From Caldilinea sp. CFX5 (lineage in GTDB: Bacteria > Chloroflexota > Anaerolineae > Caldilineales > Caldilineaceae), in NCBI GenBank assembly GCA_021405325.1, contig QWII01000007.1, forward strand, positions 186,001 through 250,000: a DNA stretch of 64,000 bases, written 5' to 3'. The notes below the pieces were generated by a model. That model was not told the origin of the DNA. It did no database searches and worked only from the letters and a program-made list of their open reading frames with translations. This document shows, in pieces, positions 42,398 to 51,273 of the stretch. The position numbers and the translations under genes were made by a program. Every line of letters begins with the position of its first letter. Position 1 is the first letter of the stretch.

Positions 42398-44251
42398 ATG
42401 GCAAAGTTGAGAAGTAGCACCACCACACAAGGGCGTAATATGGCTGGGGCGCGTGCGCTCTGGCGGGCAACCGGCATGACGGATGGCGATTTCCGCAAAC
42501 CGATTATTGCGATCGCCAATTCCTTTACCCAGTTCGTGCCGGGGCACGTCCATTTACATAACATCGGCCAACAAGTTAAAAAGGTGATCGATGCCAACGA
42601 CGGCTATGGGGTCGAGTTTAACACGATTGCGGTCGATGACGGCATTGCCATGGGGCATGATGGGATGCTCTATTCGCTGCCCAGCCGCGACCTGATTGCC
42701 GATTCGGTCGAGTATATGGTCAACGCCCACTGTGCTGACGCGCTGATCTGTATCAGCAACTGTGACAAGATTACCCCCGGTATGTTGATGGCGGCGATGC
42801 GCTTAAATATCCCGACCATCTTTGTTTCCGGCGGACCAATGGAAGCCGGGGTGAGCGATGGTCAGAAGCTCGACCTGATCGATCCCATGATCGCCGCCGG
42901 TGACAGCAGCGTCTCTGATGAACGGCTGTTGGAGATGGAGCGCAATGCCTGCCCTACCTGTGGTTCCTGTTCGGGGATGTTCACGGCCAACAGCATGAAC
43001 TGTCTCAACGAGGCCTTGGGGCTGGCCCTACCGGGCAATGGCACCATTGTCGCCACCCATGCCAGCCGTTGGCAGATCTTCGAGCGCTCGGCCAGGCGTA
43101 TTGTCGAGATGGCGAAGCAATATTACCTGGAAGGGGATGATAGCCTCCTGCCCCGTTCCGTTGCTACCTATGACGCCTTCAAGAATGCCATGGCGCTGGA
43201 TATCGCGATGGGTGGCTCGACCAACACCGTGCTCCATATTTTGGCCATTGCCCACGAGGCCGGCGTTGACTTTACAATGCAAGATATTGACGATATTTCG
43301 CGCTATGTGCCGACGCTCTGCAAGGTAGCGCCGTCGTCCCATTTCCATGTGGAAGATGTCCATCGCGCCGGCGGCATCATGGCGATTATGGAGATGTTGA
43401 GTGAACGCAAGAACATCTTGAATCTGGAGTGCAAAACCGTCTCCGGCGCCACATTGGGGCAGCAGATCCAGGCATACAGTATTCGCACCGACCCCAATCC
43501 CGAAGCCGAGGCATTTTTCAAGGCCGCGCCGGGCGGTGTGCGTACCACCCAAGCCTTTTCGCAGAGCAGCCTGTACAAAGAGCTGGATATTGACCCCCAA
43601 GCCGGCTGTATTCGTTCGCCGTCGTTTGCCTACACCCAGGATGGCGGTCTCTGTGTCCTCTATGGCAATATTGCCGAGGATGGCTGTATTGTGAAAGCTG
43701 CCGGCGTCGATGCGAGTGTCTGGGTCTTTGAGGGGCCGGCGCGTATCTTCCACTCGCAAGATTCCGCCTGTGAAGCAATTTTGGGCGACCAGATCAAGCC
43801 GGGCGACGTGGTGGTGATCCGCTACGAAGGGCCAAAAGGTGGGCCAGGGATGCAGGAGATGCTCTACCCCACTTCCTATATCAAGGCGAAGCACCTTGGC
43901 AAAGCCTGCGCCTTGATCACCGACGGGCGCTTCAGCGGCGGTACTTCCGGCTTGAGTATCGGCCATATCTCGCCGGAAGCGGCCGAAGGGGGCAACATTG
44001 GTCTGATCGAAGAAGGGGACATCATTGCGATCAACATCCACGAACGCACCATTAATGTCAAGCTTTCCGCCGAAGTCTTAGCCCAACGCCGCCGCCGGAT
44101 GGAGGCGAAGGGCGCTGAGGCGTGGCATCCCGGCTATCGCCAACGGCACGTTTCGCGTGCGTTGGAAGCTTATAGCCTGGCCGTGACAAGCGCCGCCAAA
44201 GGGGCCGTGCGCGATCTGAGTCAACTGCGGCCGGTTCGCGCACGAGGGTAA
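42398..44251 (+). CDS. ilvD: Dihydroxy-acid dehydratase
   Basis: This 617-residue enzyme catalyses the third step of valine/isoleucine synthesis. Start 42398 gives [21 protein letters not shown], aligned with E. coli IlvD; the earlier ATG (42374) lies in the hairpin arm. Fe-S cluster Cys are in [12 protein letters not shown] and [39 protein letters not shown] is the conserved C-terminal block. Length and spacing favour the E. coli-like [4Fe-4S] type. It stands alone; other ilv genes are not in the window. Confidence 0.95.
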   Translation: MAKLRSSTTTQGRNMAGARALWRATGMTDGDFRKPIIAIANSFTQFVPGHVHLHNIGQQVKKVIDANDGYGVEFNTIAVDDGIAMGHDGMLYSLPSRDLIADSVEYMVNAHCADALICISNCDKITPGMLMAAMRLNIPTIFVSGGPMEAGVSDGQKLDLIDPMIAAGDSSVSDERLLEMERNACPTCGSCSGMFTANSMNCLNEALGLALPGNGTIVATHASRWQIFERSARRIVEMAKQYYLEGDDSLLPRSVATYDAFKNAMALDIAMGGSTNTVLHILAIAHEAGVDFTMQDIDDISRYVPTLCKVAPSSHFHVEDVHRAGGIMAIMEMLSERKNILNLECKTVSGATLGQQIQAYSIRTDPNPEAEAFFKAAPGGVRTTQAFSQSSLYKELDIDPQAGCIRSPSFAYTQDGGLCVLYGNIAEDGCIVKAAGVDASVWVFEGPARIFHSQDSACEAILGDQIKPGDVVVIRYEGPKGGPGMQEMLYPTSYIKAKHLGKACALITDGRFSGGTSGLSIGHISPEAAEGGNIGLIEEGDIIAINIHERTINVKLSAEVLAQRRRRMEAKGAEAWHPGYRQRHVSRALEAYSLAVTSAAKGAVRDLSQLRPVRARG

Positions 44252-44293
44252 TGGCGGCGTTCGCTGCATTTATTATACCGAAAGCAACTTGAG

Positions 44294-44334
44294 AAGCGGC
44301 TTATGGTAGGGGCGTCCCTACCATAAGCCGGCTT
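44294..44334. terminator. Hairpin after ilvD
   Basis: Arms AAGCGGCTTATGGTAGGG (44294-44311) and 44316-44334 pair with one bulged base and a 4-nt loop; a pyrimidine-rich tail follows. GAGAAGCGGCTTATG also occurs at 1038-1052 in another gene-free gap. Confidence 0.6.
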
Positions 44335-44501
44335 TCCTTCTGACTTGAGTATAGTACAGAGCGGTGGAAGTAAGACAGTGACTGACCTACTGCGCCTGGC
44401 CAAGCGCTCTTGCCCATGACCGAGTTGAGCGCGTTAGACTATGTTTATGCGCGGTGATTGGAACAGATTGAATAGCTTTTGAACGTTGTAAATGTTGCTG
44501 C

Positions 44502-44786
44502 TCATGCCGGATTGGGCTTTGGCCGAATCAATTGCTTGTAAAGCGCGTTGCGATTGCTGTAGATCTGCTGCATGTAGCTTTCACTGCTCAACTGGGGATC
44601 GAGACCCGCGACCCGCATCTGCCATAGGCGCAGAAAGTGGACGAAGAGGCCACACTGACGCGCCAGCACCACTGCCATTTTGGTAATGGCTTCCTCTTGA
44701 CCGTCGCGTAAGTATTGGACAATCTTTTCCTTGTCGGCATTGGCCAACAGTTGTTCGTGGCGATCCTTGGGCTTTAATTCCGCCAT
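44502..44786 (-). CDS. Small helical hypothetical protein
   Basis: This 94-residue protein has a good ribosome site (GCCGAGGAGAAAAGCGCTC before ATG). It is mainly helical, with EKIVQYLRDGQEEAITKMAVVLA and QCGLFVHFLRLWQMRVAGLD. No family recognised and no signal peptide. It sits downstream of, and co-directional with, the RRM protein gene but is separated from it by a terminator. Confidence 0.6.
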   Translation of the reverse strand: MAELKPKDRHEQLLANADKEKIVQYLRDGQEEAITKMAVVLARQCGLFVHFLRLWQMRVAGLDPQLSSESYMQQIYSNRNALYKQLIRPKPNPA

Positions 44787-44847
44787 GAGCGCTTTTCTCC
44801 TCGGCTTTTTTCTTCAACAGTAGCCATGAACCTTTGTGTATAAAATG

Positions 44848-44872
44848 AAAAGCCCGGGTGTACTACCCGGGC
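44848..44872 (-). terminator. Terminator of RRM gene
   Basis: Perfect GCCCGGGT/ACCCGGGC stem (44852-44859 with 44865-44872), a 5-nt loop and a TTTTC tail on the minus strand, 20 bp past the RRM stop. Confidence 0.85.
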
Positions 44873-44891
44873 CAAGCCGTCAAGCCGTCAC

Positions 44892-45209
44892 TTACCAGGA
44901 ACGTCGATTGTTTTGGCGGCCACGATCATCGTTGCGACCACGCCCACCGCCACGGTCGTTGCGATTTTCGCGCGGGCGCGCTTCGTTCACCGTCAAGGTG
45001 CGTCCTTGCAGCTCTTTCCCGTTCAGTCCTTGCATGGCGGCTTGTGATTCGGCCATCAGCGACATTTCCACAAAGCCAAAACCGCGCGAACGCCCTGTTT
45101 CCTGATCTGTTACGACCATCGCCGATTTGACTGTGCCATAGGGCGCAAAGGCTTCGCGTAATGCTTCGTCCGTGACCGCATGTGGCAGATTGCCGACATA
45201 AAGTTTCAT
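44892..45209 (-). CDS. Glycine/arginine-rich RRM RNA-binding protein
   Basis: This 105-residue protein has one RNA-recognition motif: RNP2 is KLYVGNLP (1-8) and RNP1 is RGFGFVEM (~42-49). The tail (~80-105) is Arg/Gly/Asn/Asp-rich (NRNDRGGGRGRNDDRGRQ). It resembles the small cold-inducible Rbp proteins of cyanobacteria and other bacteria. A strong ribosome site (AAAGGAGAACTATTGA) is present. It probably binds mRNA as a chaperone. It forms a single-gene unit with its own terminator. Confidence 0.92.
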   Translation of the reverse strand: MKLYVGNLPHAVTDEALREAFAPYGTVKSAMVVTDQETGRSRGFGFVEMSLMAESQAAMQGLNGKELQGRTLTVNEARPRENRNDRGGGRGRNDDRGRQNNRRSW

Positions 45210-45543
45210 TCAATAGTTCTCCTTTGAGAAAGTAAACTGGCTGCCCGTAGGCGATTGGATACGACAAGTCTGTCACATGAAGGGCGCACATTTCAGGAGG
45301 TCGTATAGAATGTACAGTCTATCACACTTCCAGGGGATACTTGGTAAGCCTAAGAACTATTGGTGATGATTCAGGTGTTATTGCTGTTTTCCGGTAAATA
45401 AGTAAATCTACTCAATCCAAAGGTAAAGTTACTCAAGTCAACGCACTCCCCAAGATGATACGCTTAGGGCGTCCGACCGCTCAGTGTGCTGCCATCGACA
45501 GCCTTCAAGCCCAATGATCACATAGTAAGAAAGGGGAGTTTCT
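45210..45543. other. Divergent intergenic region
   Basis: 334 bp between the RRM gene and the cytochrome gene. It must carry both promoters; no hairpin or gene is evident. TCTATAC near 45305 on the minus strand is a possible -10 region for the RRM gene. Confidence 0.45.
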
Positions 45544-47709
45544 ATGAATCATCGTTATACCGACCATTACCGCAGGCGGTATCTTGTGCAAGCCGTTTTC
45601 TGTTTATTGTTGATTGCCTCTTCGGTTTCTCTGGTTCTGGCCCAAGACGAAGCGGACCAGGCAGGCGCAGCCAAGGGTGTCTATCTGCCGGTCATTCGCA
45701 CCAACAGCAGTGATGCGGATGTAGACGCCGCCGGTAACGCCAGCCCCACCCAGTTGCGCCGCTTCATCGCCCAACAGGTCGGCGGCCTTGATAAGTTGAC
45801 AGTGCCGGCCGCTGCTGACATCCCAACGCCACTGCTGCCTGACGGCAGCCCCGACCCGCTCTATATTACGACTGAAGCCAAGCGCTACCTTGGCAAACAG
45901 CTCTTTCATGACCCGGTGCGTATGGTCAGAATCCGACCGGGGTTCGGCGGCATTTCCGAAACTGCCCGCACCGGCTCCTGTGGTAGCTGTCACCTGGGCG
46001 AGGCCGCGACAAAGGCGGGTACGCTCTTCAACTTTGCCGCCGGTGGTGAGGGGCGCGGCTATACCGACGCCGACGGGAACTTTATTCCCCGCCGACGGCC
46101 CAACCTGGCGATCCTCCCGCAGGTGCGGCAAACCCCGCTCTTCCCCGGCGACGCAATGGTGGATGAACTGCCCACCCTCACCGACATCTACGAATTGGCT
46201 GTCGGCAGTCCGGCCCGTGGGCGTAAGTTGCCCGATCCCGGTCAGTTGCTGCGCACCGGTCGTCTCGACGCCGTGGACAGCGTAGCCCGCAATGCACCCA
46301 GTGTGATCGGCTTCGCCTTCAACAATCGCCTCTTGCTGGGTGGCTTTGCCGGCGAACCGGACTCGTCGCCCGGTGGTCTCAACCCGTTCAACACGACGGC
46401 GGGGGAAAACCTGACACTCTTGCTGCTCGACGCCCATCGCATGTTGGAGGATCAAGGCGCTGAATTACAGAAGCACCCAGTCTTTGAGAAGCTCTTCCGC
46501 GACGCGTTTCCGGCAGAGGCCGCACAGGCTGACGCTGCCAACGATCTGAATATGCTCATCAATGACATCACCGTCTTGCGCGCGACGGCGAGCTTCCTGC
46601 GCACCACCGTGACGCGCAACACCCCTTGGGATCGCTTCCTGGCCGGTGATAACAGTGCGCTAACGCCGGCCCAGCGTCGTGGCGCCAAGTTGTTCTTTAC
46701 CGCGGCGACGGCAGGTGGCGCCGGTTGCTATGCCTGTCACAGCGGCCCCATGCTCAACAAACAGCCCAACGACCCCGATGTGGCCGGCGTCGGCGCCTTT
46801 GTGGAAGAGAACTTCTACAATCTCGGTTTGGCTGATCACCCGCTCCAGGCGCTGAACAAGGTAGCGCGCAATCAACCCTATTTCCGGGACGATGGCCGGC
46901 GCGAAATCACCTTCAAAGACGAAGATGCCTTCGAGTTCCGCGTCTTGACGCTGCGCCAACTCAAAGACGGGCGAACCTTCTTCCACAACGGCTTATTCAC
47001 AAGTGTGCGGGATGTCGTGGCGTATTTCAACGCCGGTGTGCCGCAAGATGCTGAGGCTGCCGCCGCCAGCACCTTCACCACTCGCTTCTCCTACCCGCGC
47101 GGCCCTGGCTCTGCGCGCGGTCTGGGATTGGATGAGGATGAAGTGGACGATCTCACCGACTTCCTGGAGAACGCCCTCTACGACCCCACCTTCGTCAATT
47201 CGTTCATGCTCAACGCACAGGACATGACCTATTCGCAATACCGGCCGGATCTGGCGGCGTTGGGCGCCATCGACGGGATGACCCTCAGCGGGTTGCCGCA
47301 AGATAACAATGACGCCCTCTCCCGCCGTGATATGGGTCTCGAATTCCTCGATGTGACGGCGCAGTTGGGTACGCAGGTGGAGGCAGCCAGCGCCGCTGAT
47401 GTCGCCGCCAGCGCTGCTGATGCCGAAGAGAATCGCCGACGGCAGAAGGATGAATTGACGATCACCAACCGTAGTTCAACCATTGTGGACACCCATCTGC
47501 TCGTGATTGTGCAAGGGCTGCCGGCTGGGGTGCAACTGACCAATGCCAGCGGGATGACCAGCGGCGGTGAACCCTATATCCGGCTCTTCCTGGACAATGG
47601 CGTCCTCCTCCCCGGTCAGCAGACGGAGGTAGAGCTGAAATTCAAGCGGTCGGGTAATACGCAGGTGAGTTACACGCTCAAATTCCTGTCGGGGCAGGGC
47701 AACCCGTAA
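45544..47709 (+). CDS. Exported di-haem cytochrome c peroxidase-like protein
   Basis: This is a 721-residue protein with a ribosome site GAAAGGGGAGTTTCT. A signal segment (QAVFCLLLIASSVSLVLAQ) is followed by GVYLPVIR. Two CxxCH sites, C146-C149-H150 (GSCGSCHLG) and C395-C398-H399 (GCYACHSG), about 250 residues apart, fit the MauG/cytochrome c peroxidase fold. The C-terminal ~100 residues, after an Ala-rich linker (SAADVAASAADAEE), look like a beta-sandwich (LTITNRSSTIVDTHLLVI). Probable role: periplasm-side or surface oxidation using peroxide. The substrate is unknown. Confidence 0.85.
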   Translation: MNHRYTDHYRRRYLVQAVFCLLLIASSVSLVLAQDEADQAGAAKGVYLPVIRTNSSDADVDAAGNASPTQLRRFIAQQVGGLDKLTVPAAADIPTPLLPDGSPDPLYITTEAKRYLGKQLFHDPVRMVRIRPGFGGISETARTGSCGSCHLGEAATKAGTLFNFAAGGEGRGYTDADGNFIPRRRPNLAILPQVRQTPLFPGDAMVDELPTLTDIYELAVGSPARGRKLPDPGQLLRTGRLDAVDSVARNAPSVIGFAFNNRLLLGGFAGEPDSSPGGLNPFNTTAGENLTLLLLDAHRMLEDQGAELQKHPVFEKLFRDAFPAEAAQADAANDLNMLINDITVLRATASFLRTTVTRNTPWDRFLAGDNSALTPAQRRGAKLFFTAATAGGAGCYACHSGPMLNKQPNDPDVAGVGAFVEENFYNLGLADHPLQALNKVARNQPYFRDDGRREITFKDEDAFEFRVLTLRQLKDGRTFFHNGLFTSVRDVVAYFNAGVPQDAEAAAASTFTTRFSYPRGPGSARGLGLDEDEVDDLTDFLENALYDPTFVNSFMLNAQDMTYSQYRPDLAALGAIDGMTLSGLPQDNNDALSRRDMGLEFLDVTAQLGTQVEAASAADVAASAADAEENRRRQKDELTITNRSSTIVDTHLLVIVQGLPAGVQLTNASGMTSGGEPYIRLFLDNGVLLPGQQTEVELKFKRSGNTQVSYTLKFLSGQGNP

Positions 47710-47941
47710 GTTTCCGGTTGCCTGGATGGCAGCCCGTTTCAGGGAGCCTCCGCCTGAGCGGAAGGTCGGCAAAACGTGCAGTAGGGTAGTTGTAACGTGT
47801 ACCTTTGGTGGCCTCGTCTCCTTGTCTTAAGGGAGCGAGGCCGCTAACTTTGCTCATTGGGTTGTTGTCGCTTTGCCGCTTTGCAGGTAAAATAGGCTCT
47901 CTATCCTTGATTTCCGTGCAATCACCTGAAAGCGAACCATC

Positions 47942-49246
47942 ATGTCTAACCCGTCGCAGCAGCCGCCTGCTGACAAACACGACCCCTATGCCGCGTTTCG
48001 TATTCCCAAGTATCGCATTTATATTATCGGTTGGTTTCTGGCAATGGTCGGCACGCGCATCCAGAGCGTCGCCATCGGCTGGGAGATGTACCAACGCACC
48101 GGCGAAGCGCTTTCGTTGGGCCTCGTTGGCCTGGCCCAAGCGTTGCCGACGATGCTGCTCGCCCTGCCTGCCGGCTACCTGGCCGACCGCTTCAACCGGC
48201 CCAAACTGGTCATCCTCAGTCTCTGGGCCATGACCCTGACCTCGGCGGGGCTGGCGCTTTTGTCCTACCTGCACGGTTCCGTCACCTGGATGTACATCTT
48301 GTTGGCGCTGGATGCCACCGCCGTTATCATCGGGCGACCGGCGCGGGTGGCGTTGTTGCCCCAGATTGTGCCGCCCCGCGTCTTTGCCAATGCCGTCACC
48401 TGGAACACCAGCACCATGCAGATTACGGGCGTTGTCGGGCCGGCGTTGGGGGGGCTGGTCATTGCCGTCGCTGCCCCCTGGTTTGCCTTTGTGTTGGCAG
48501 CGGCTTCTTCGCTCTTCTTCTTGGGAATGCTCTCCTACTTCCGCTTTGGCGCCGATGATGTTAAGCGGGGGGAACCGCCCTCGTGGCAAGGCTTTTTGGC
48601 CGGCATTCACTTTGTCTGGAATGCGCGCATTATCTTTACCATGATCACCCTCGATCTCTTTGCCGTTTTGTTGGGCGGCGCCGTCTACTTGCTGCCGATT
48701 TATGCCGAGGATATTCTCAAGGTGGGCGCCACCGGGTTCGGCTGGCTGCGCGCCGCGCCGGCAGTGGGCGCCTTCTGCATGGCGCTGTTGTTGATCTATT
48801 TGCCTCCCATGAAACGGGCCGGCTGGGCGCTGCTGATGAATGTCGCCGGCTTCGGCGTCGCCACCATTATCTTTGGGCTAACCGAATCCTATTGGGTGGC
48901 GCTGGCCATGCTCTTCCTCACCGGCGCTTTTGATAATGTCAGCATGGTGATCCGTCAGACGGCCCAACTATTGCTGACGCCCGACCACATGCGCGGCCGC
49001 GTCTCAGCCGTGACGAGCGTCTTTGTCGGCGCCTCCAATGAACTGGGGGGATTAGAATCAGGCGTGGTGGCGCAATACTTCGGCCCAGTCTTCTCCGTGG
49101 TCAGCGGTGGCATCGGCACCTTGATGGTGGTGGCGATCACGGCCTGGCTGTCACCGGAGTTGCGCGCGTTGAAGACGCTCCATGATGCCAAGCCGATCGT
49201 GGTCGATGCGGCGGGCAAGAAGCAAGGGGTGGTAGCTTCCGTGTAA
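47942..49246 (+). CDS. MFS transporter (EntS-like exporter)
   Basis: This 434-residue membrane protein has about 11-12 hydrophobic helices. The first block (FLAMVGTRIQSVAIGWEMYQRTG) and the loop GYLADRFNRPKLVI (motif A-like) match the MFS_3/EntS group, as does ARVALLPQIVPPRVFANAVTWN. Members export siderophores or drugs. It is a single gene; an imperfect GCCTCG/CGAGGC stem lies upstream near 47810-47845. A fragment of an XRE regulator lies convergent and immediately 3'. Confidence 0.85.
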   Translation: MSNPSQQPPADKHDPYAAFRIPKYRIYIIGWFLAMVGTRIQSVAIGWEMYQRTGEALSLGLVGLAQALPTMLLALPAGYLADRFNRPKLVILSLWAMTLTSAGLALLSYLHGSVTWMYILLALDATAVIIGRPARVALLPQIVPPRVFANAVTWNTSTMQITGVVGPALGGLVIAVAAPWFAFVLAAASSLFFLGMLSYFRFGADDVKRGEPPSWQGFLAGIHFVWNARIIFTMITLDLFAVLLGGAVYLLPIYAEDILKVGATGFGWLRAAPAVGAFCMALLLIYLPPMKRAGWALLMNVAGFGVATIIFGLTESYWVALAMLFLTGAFDNVSMVIRQTAQLLLTPDHMRGRVSAVTSVFVGASNELGGLESGVVAQYFGPVFSVVSGGIGTLMVVAITAWLSPELRALKTLHDAKPIVVDAAGKKQGVVASV

Positions 49247-49249
49247 GGG

Positions 49250-49366
49250 CAGGGCAAGCAAGTGCTTGATTTCCGTCTCAATCTTGTGAATGGTTGCCCG
49301 TGAGCAGCCGACGCGGTCGGCCAGCTCCTCCTGGGTGAGATCGAGCATTTTGCGCCGCCGCCGAAC
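49250..49366 (-). pseudogene. XRE-family helix-turn-helix fragment
   Basis: On the minus strand the frame reads RRRRKMLDLTQEELADRVGCSRATIHKIETE, closely like the HTH start of the regulator at 53877 (REQLAERVGCSVALLRKIEDDE). Homology is cut at both sides: on the 5' side by the 98-bp direct repeat (from 49366), on the 3' side by the MFS gene end. It is a remnant. Confidence 0.7.
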
Positions 49367-49463
49367 CTACATATTTATCTAGCGCAGAACCACATGAGCA
49401 TGTGGTTCTTTTTTTGGCCCGTGATCATAGAATAGCAGTGAAATCGCCTCTCTACATGAGAAG
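49366..49463 (+). repeat. 98-bp direct repeat, copy 1
   Basis: It matches 62835-62933 nearly throughout (ACATATTTATCT, the AGAACCACATG hairpin with T run, CATAGAATAGCAGTG, AATCGCCT, ATGAGAAG). The two copies are in the same orientation and bound a ~13.4-kb accessory block. Confidence 0.85.
49386..49415 (+). terminator. Terminator-like hairpin within direct repeat copy 1
   Basis: AGAACCACATG and CATGTGGTTCT form a stem followed by a run of Ts. Confidence 0.75.
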
Positions 49464-49585
49464 TTTACCTTTATCCACATCTTTTCTACCAGAGGTGACG
49501 GGGCCAGAGAAGAGTGCCGGGGACTGCCCAGAGAAACTCGCCAAAGCCAAAGCTGTTGCGCAGCACGAACGCCTGTTGGCCGGTT

Positions 49586-50032
49586 GAATTGATTCCGCAA
49601 AAGCTGCGTGCGTTGCAGGAAAGTGACGTGGAGATGTTGTTGGTCAATGGCACGGTCGATTTCTCCACGCCGCCTACGGTGTTAGATGAAGTCAAGCCCT
49701 ACTTCCATAAGGCGCAGGTGGTCCTCCTGCCGGAGTTCAGCCATGTGGGCGATGTGGCGAATCTGCAACCGGCGGCCTTCGCCCATTTGGTCACCAGTTA
49801 CTACGATACCGGCGTGGCGGACAGTTCGCACTTCGTGTACCAGCCACTCGCCTTCAAGCCGAGCCTGAGTTTCACCGTGATGGCGAAAGCATTGGTAGTG
49901 GCCCTGGTTGTGCTGCCCCTGTTGATCATCCTGGGCGTCGTGTGGCTGGTGCGCCGCCTGCGCAAGCGCCGCATGGGCGCAAAGGCAACCGACAGGATGA
50001 CGGCGGAGCGGGGCTTGCTCCCCCAATTCTGA
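49586..50032 (+). pseudogene. C-terminal fragment of an alpha/beta hydrolase with membrane anchor
   Basis: The frame from about IPQKLRALQESDVEM to the stop matches the end of TAP-like/prolyl-aminopeptidase-type hydrolases: LLVNGTVDFSTPP (acid residue region) and FSHVGDVANLQP (catalytic His), then a transmembrane helix (ALVVALVVLPLLIILGVVWLV) and a basic tail. The N-terminal half with the nucleophile Ser is absent; the direct repeat lies at the break. An ATG upstream (49514) is in frame but lies in unrelated sequence. Confidence 0.7.
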
Positions 50033-50112
50033 AGGCGGGTTGAATCCGTTCGGCAAGTAGAGAACGATCAGGGTTCGCCGCAACTATAGATGTTCAGAAA
50101 AAGATCCGTGGC

Positions 50113-50145
50113 ACACCTGACAGGTTTTGGAAACCTGTCAGGTGT
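50113..50145. repeat. CCTGWCAGG palindrome (P2)
   Basis: Perfect 15-bp arms ACACCTGACAGGTTT/AAACCTGTCAGGTGT with loop TGG. Short outer arms TGTTCAGA (50091) and TCTGAACA (50165) frame it. Same family as 42312-42344 and 58786-58818. Confidence 0.85.
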
Positions 50146-50236
50146 AGGGTGTCCCGAAAGATTATCTGAACACCTATACCATGAAACGCAAAGCAGTCCT
50201 ACCATACGAGCTACCAATCACACAAAAGGAGAGCAT

Positions 50237-51106
50237 ATGTCTACAATCATTAGAAAACATCCGGCCCTATCGCTCCTGATCCTGGCGATGATCCTGGGTA
50301 CGGCCCCGTTGCTGGCTGTGAATGCCGGGCTGCTCCCCCCAGGGTGGGACCAACTTGGCGCCCTCAGCGCCAGCCTGGCGGGGATCATCCTCGCCGCGCT
50401 GGAAGGGCGCAAGGGTGGCGTGCGCGAATTGCTGGGGCGCTTCCTGATCTGGCGCGTCGGCCTCTGGTGGTGGGCTTTTGTACTGTTCTTCCCGATTCTA
50501 CCAGCGGTGGCGACCCTTTATCTTTATCACTGGTTTGGTGGGCCAGCGGTGGATTGGAGCCAGCTTAAACCCTTGTACAACGTCGTTCCATCGATCCTCA
50601 TTCTGACTGTTTTGGCCGGCATTGGCGAGGAGTTTGGCTGGCGCGGCTTTGCCCTGCCCAGATTGCAAGCCCACCACAATGCACTGGTTGCGAGCCTGAT
50701 CATCGGGGTGTGCTGGAGCAGTTGGCATATCCCCCTTTCCCTGACCAAGGGCACGATTCAGTACGAATGGCGATTGCAGGCCGGTTTGCTGCCCGCCATT
50801 CTGGCCTATTCACTCTTCGTGACGGTCGAGTCAATCCGCTGTACCTGGGTATTCAACAACACCAAGGGCAGTGTATTGGTGGCTGCTGTTATGCACGGGG
50901 CGCTCAATGCCTGGAACCAATACATTGATGTCTACCGCGGGCATTTCGGCGCCATTCTCACCTACATGGTCGTGATGGTGACCGTCTCCATCCTCATCGC
51001 ACTGTGGGCCGGCGCAACCAACCTGTCGCGCACGGAGGCAAGAAACGTGCTTCCGCCGGAAGATGACGTGCCGGTGCAGGCCGCAGCAACGCCTATGGCC
51101 ATCTAG
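50237..51106 (+). CDS. CPBP family intramembrane metalloprotease
   Basis: This is a 289-residue membrane protein. Start 50237 follows AAAAGGAGAGCAT. Eight or so hydrophobic helices carry the CAAX-protease-and-bacteriocin-processing motifs: EEFGWRGFALP (motif 1, EExxxR), WHIPL (motif 2) and HGALNAW (motif 4). The family cleaves membrane or prenylated substrates, or acts in bacteriocin immunity. It is a single gene, convergent with the large XRE regulator. Confidence 0.9.
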   Translation: MSTIIRKHPALSLLILAMILGTAPLLAVNAGLLPPGWDQLGALSASLAGIILAALEGRKGGVRELLGRFLIWRVGLWWWAFVLFFPILPAVATLYLYHWFGGPAVDWSQLKPLYNVVPSILILTVLAGIGEEFGWRGFALPRLQAHHNALVASLIIGVCWSSWHIPLSLTKGTIQYEWRLQAGLLPAILAYSLFVTVESIRCTWVFNNTKGSVLVAAVMHGALNAWNQYIDVYRGHFGAILTYMVVMVTVSILIALWAGATNLSRTEARNVLPPEDDVPVQAAATPMAI

Positions 51107-51273
51107 CACATAGCGGCGCAAATAGACCAATGGTTGCGCAGTGAGACAGTCGGTCAGTGGGACAGTTGGTCAGTCACTGGATTACTGTTTTACTGCACCC
51201 AAGGTATCATCTGCACCAGCCCTGGGGGATTGCCGCATCGGTCGTTGCTGGTAGCTGGCAGTGGCGTTGCTTT

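Noticed and set aside
43028..44041. 337-codon minus-strand ORF opposite ilvD
   Set aside because: It overlaps highly conserved IlvD sequence entirely; a shadow frame.
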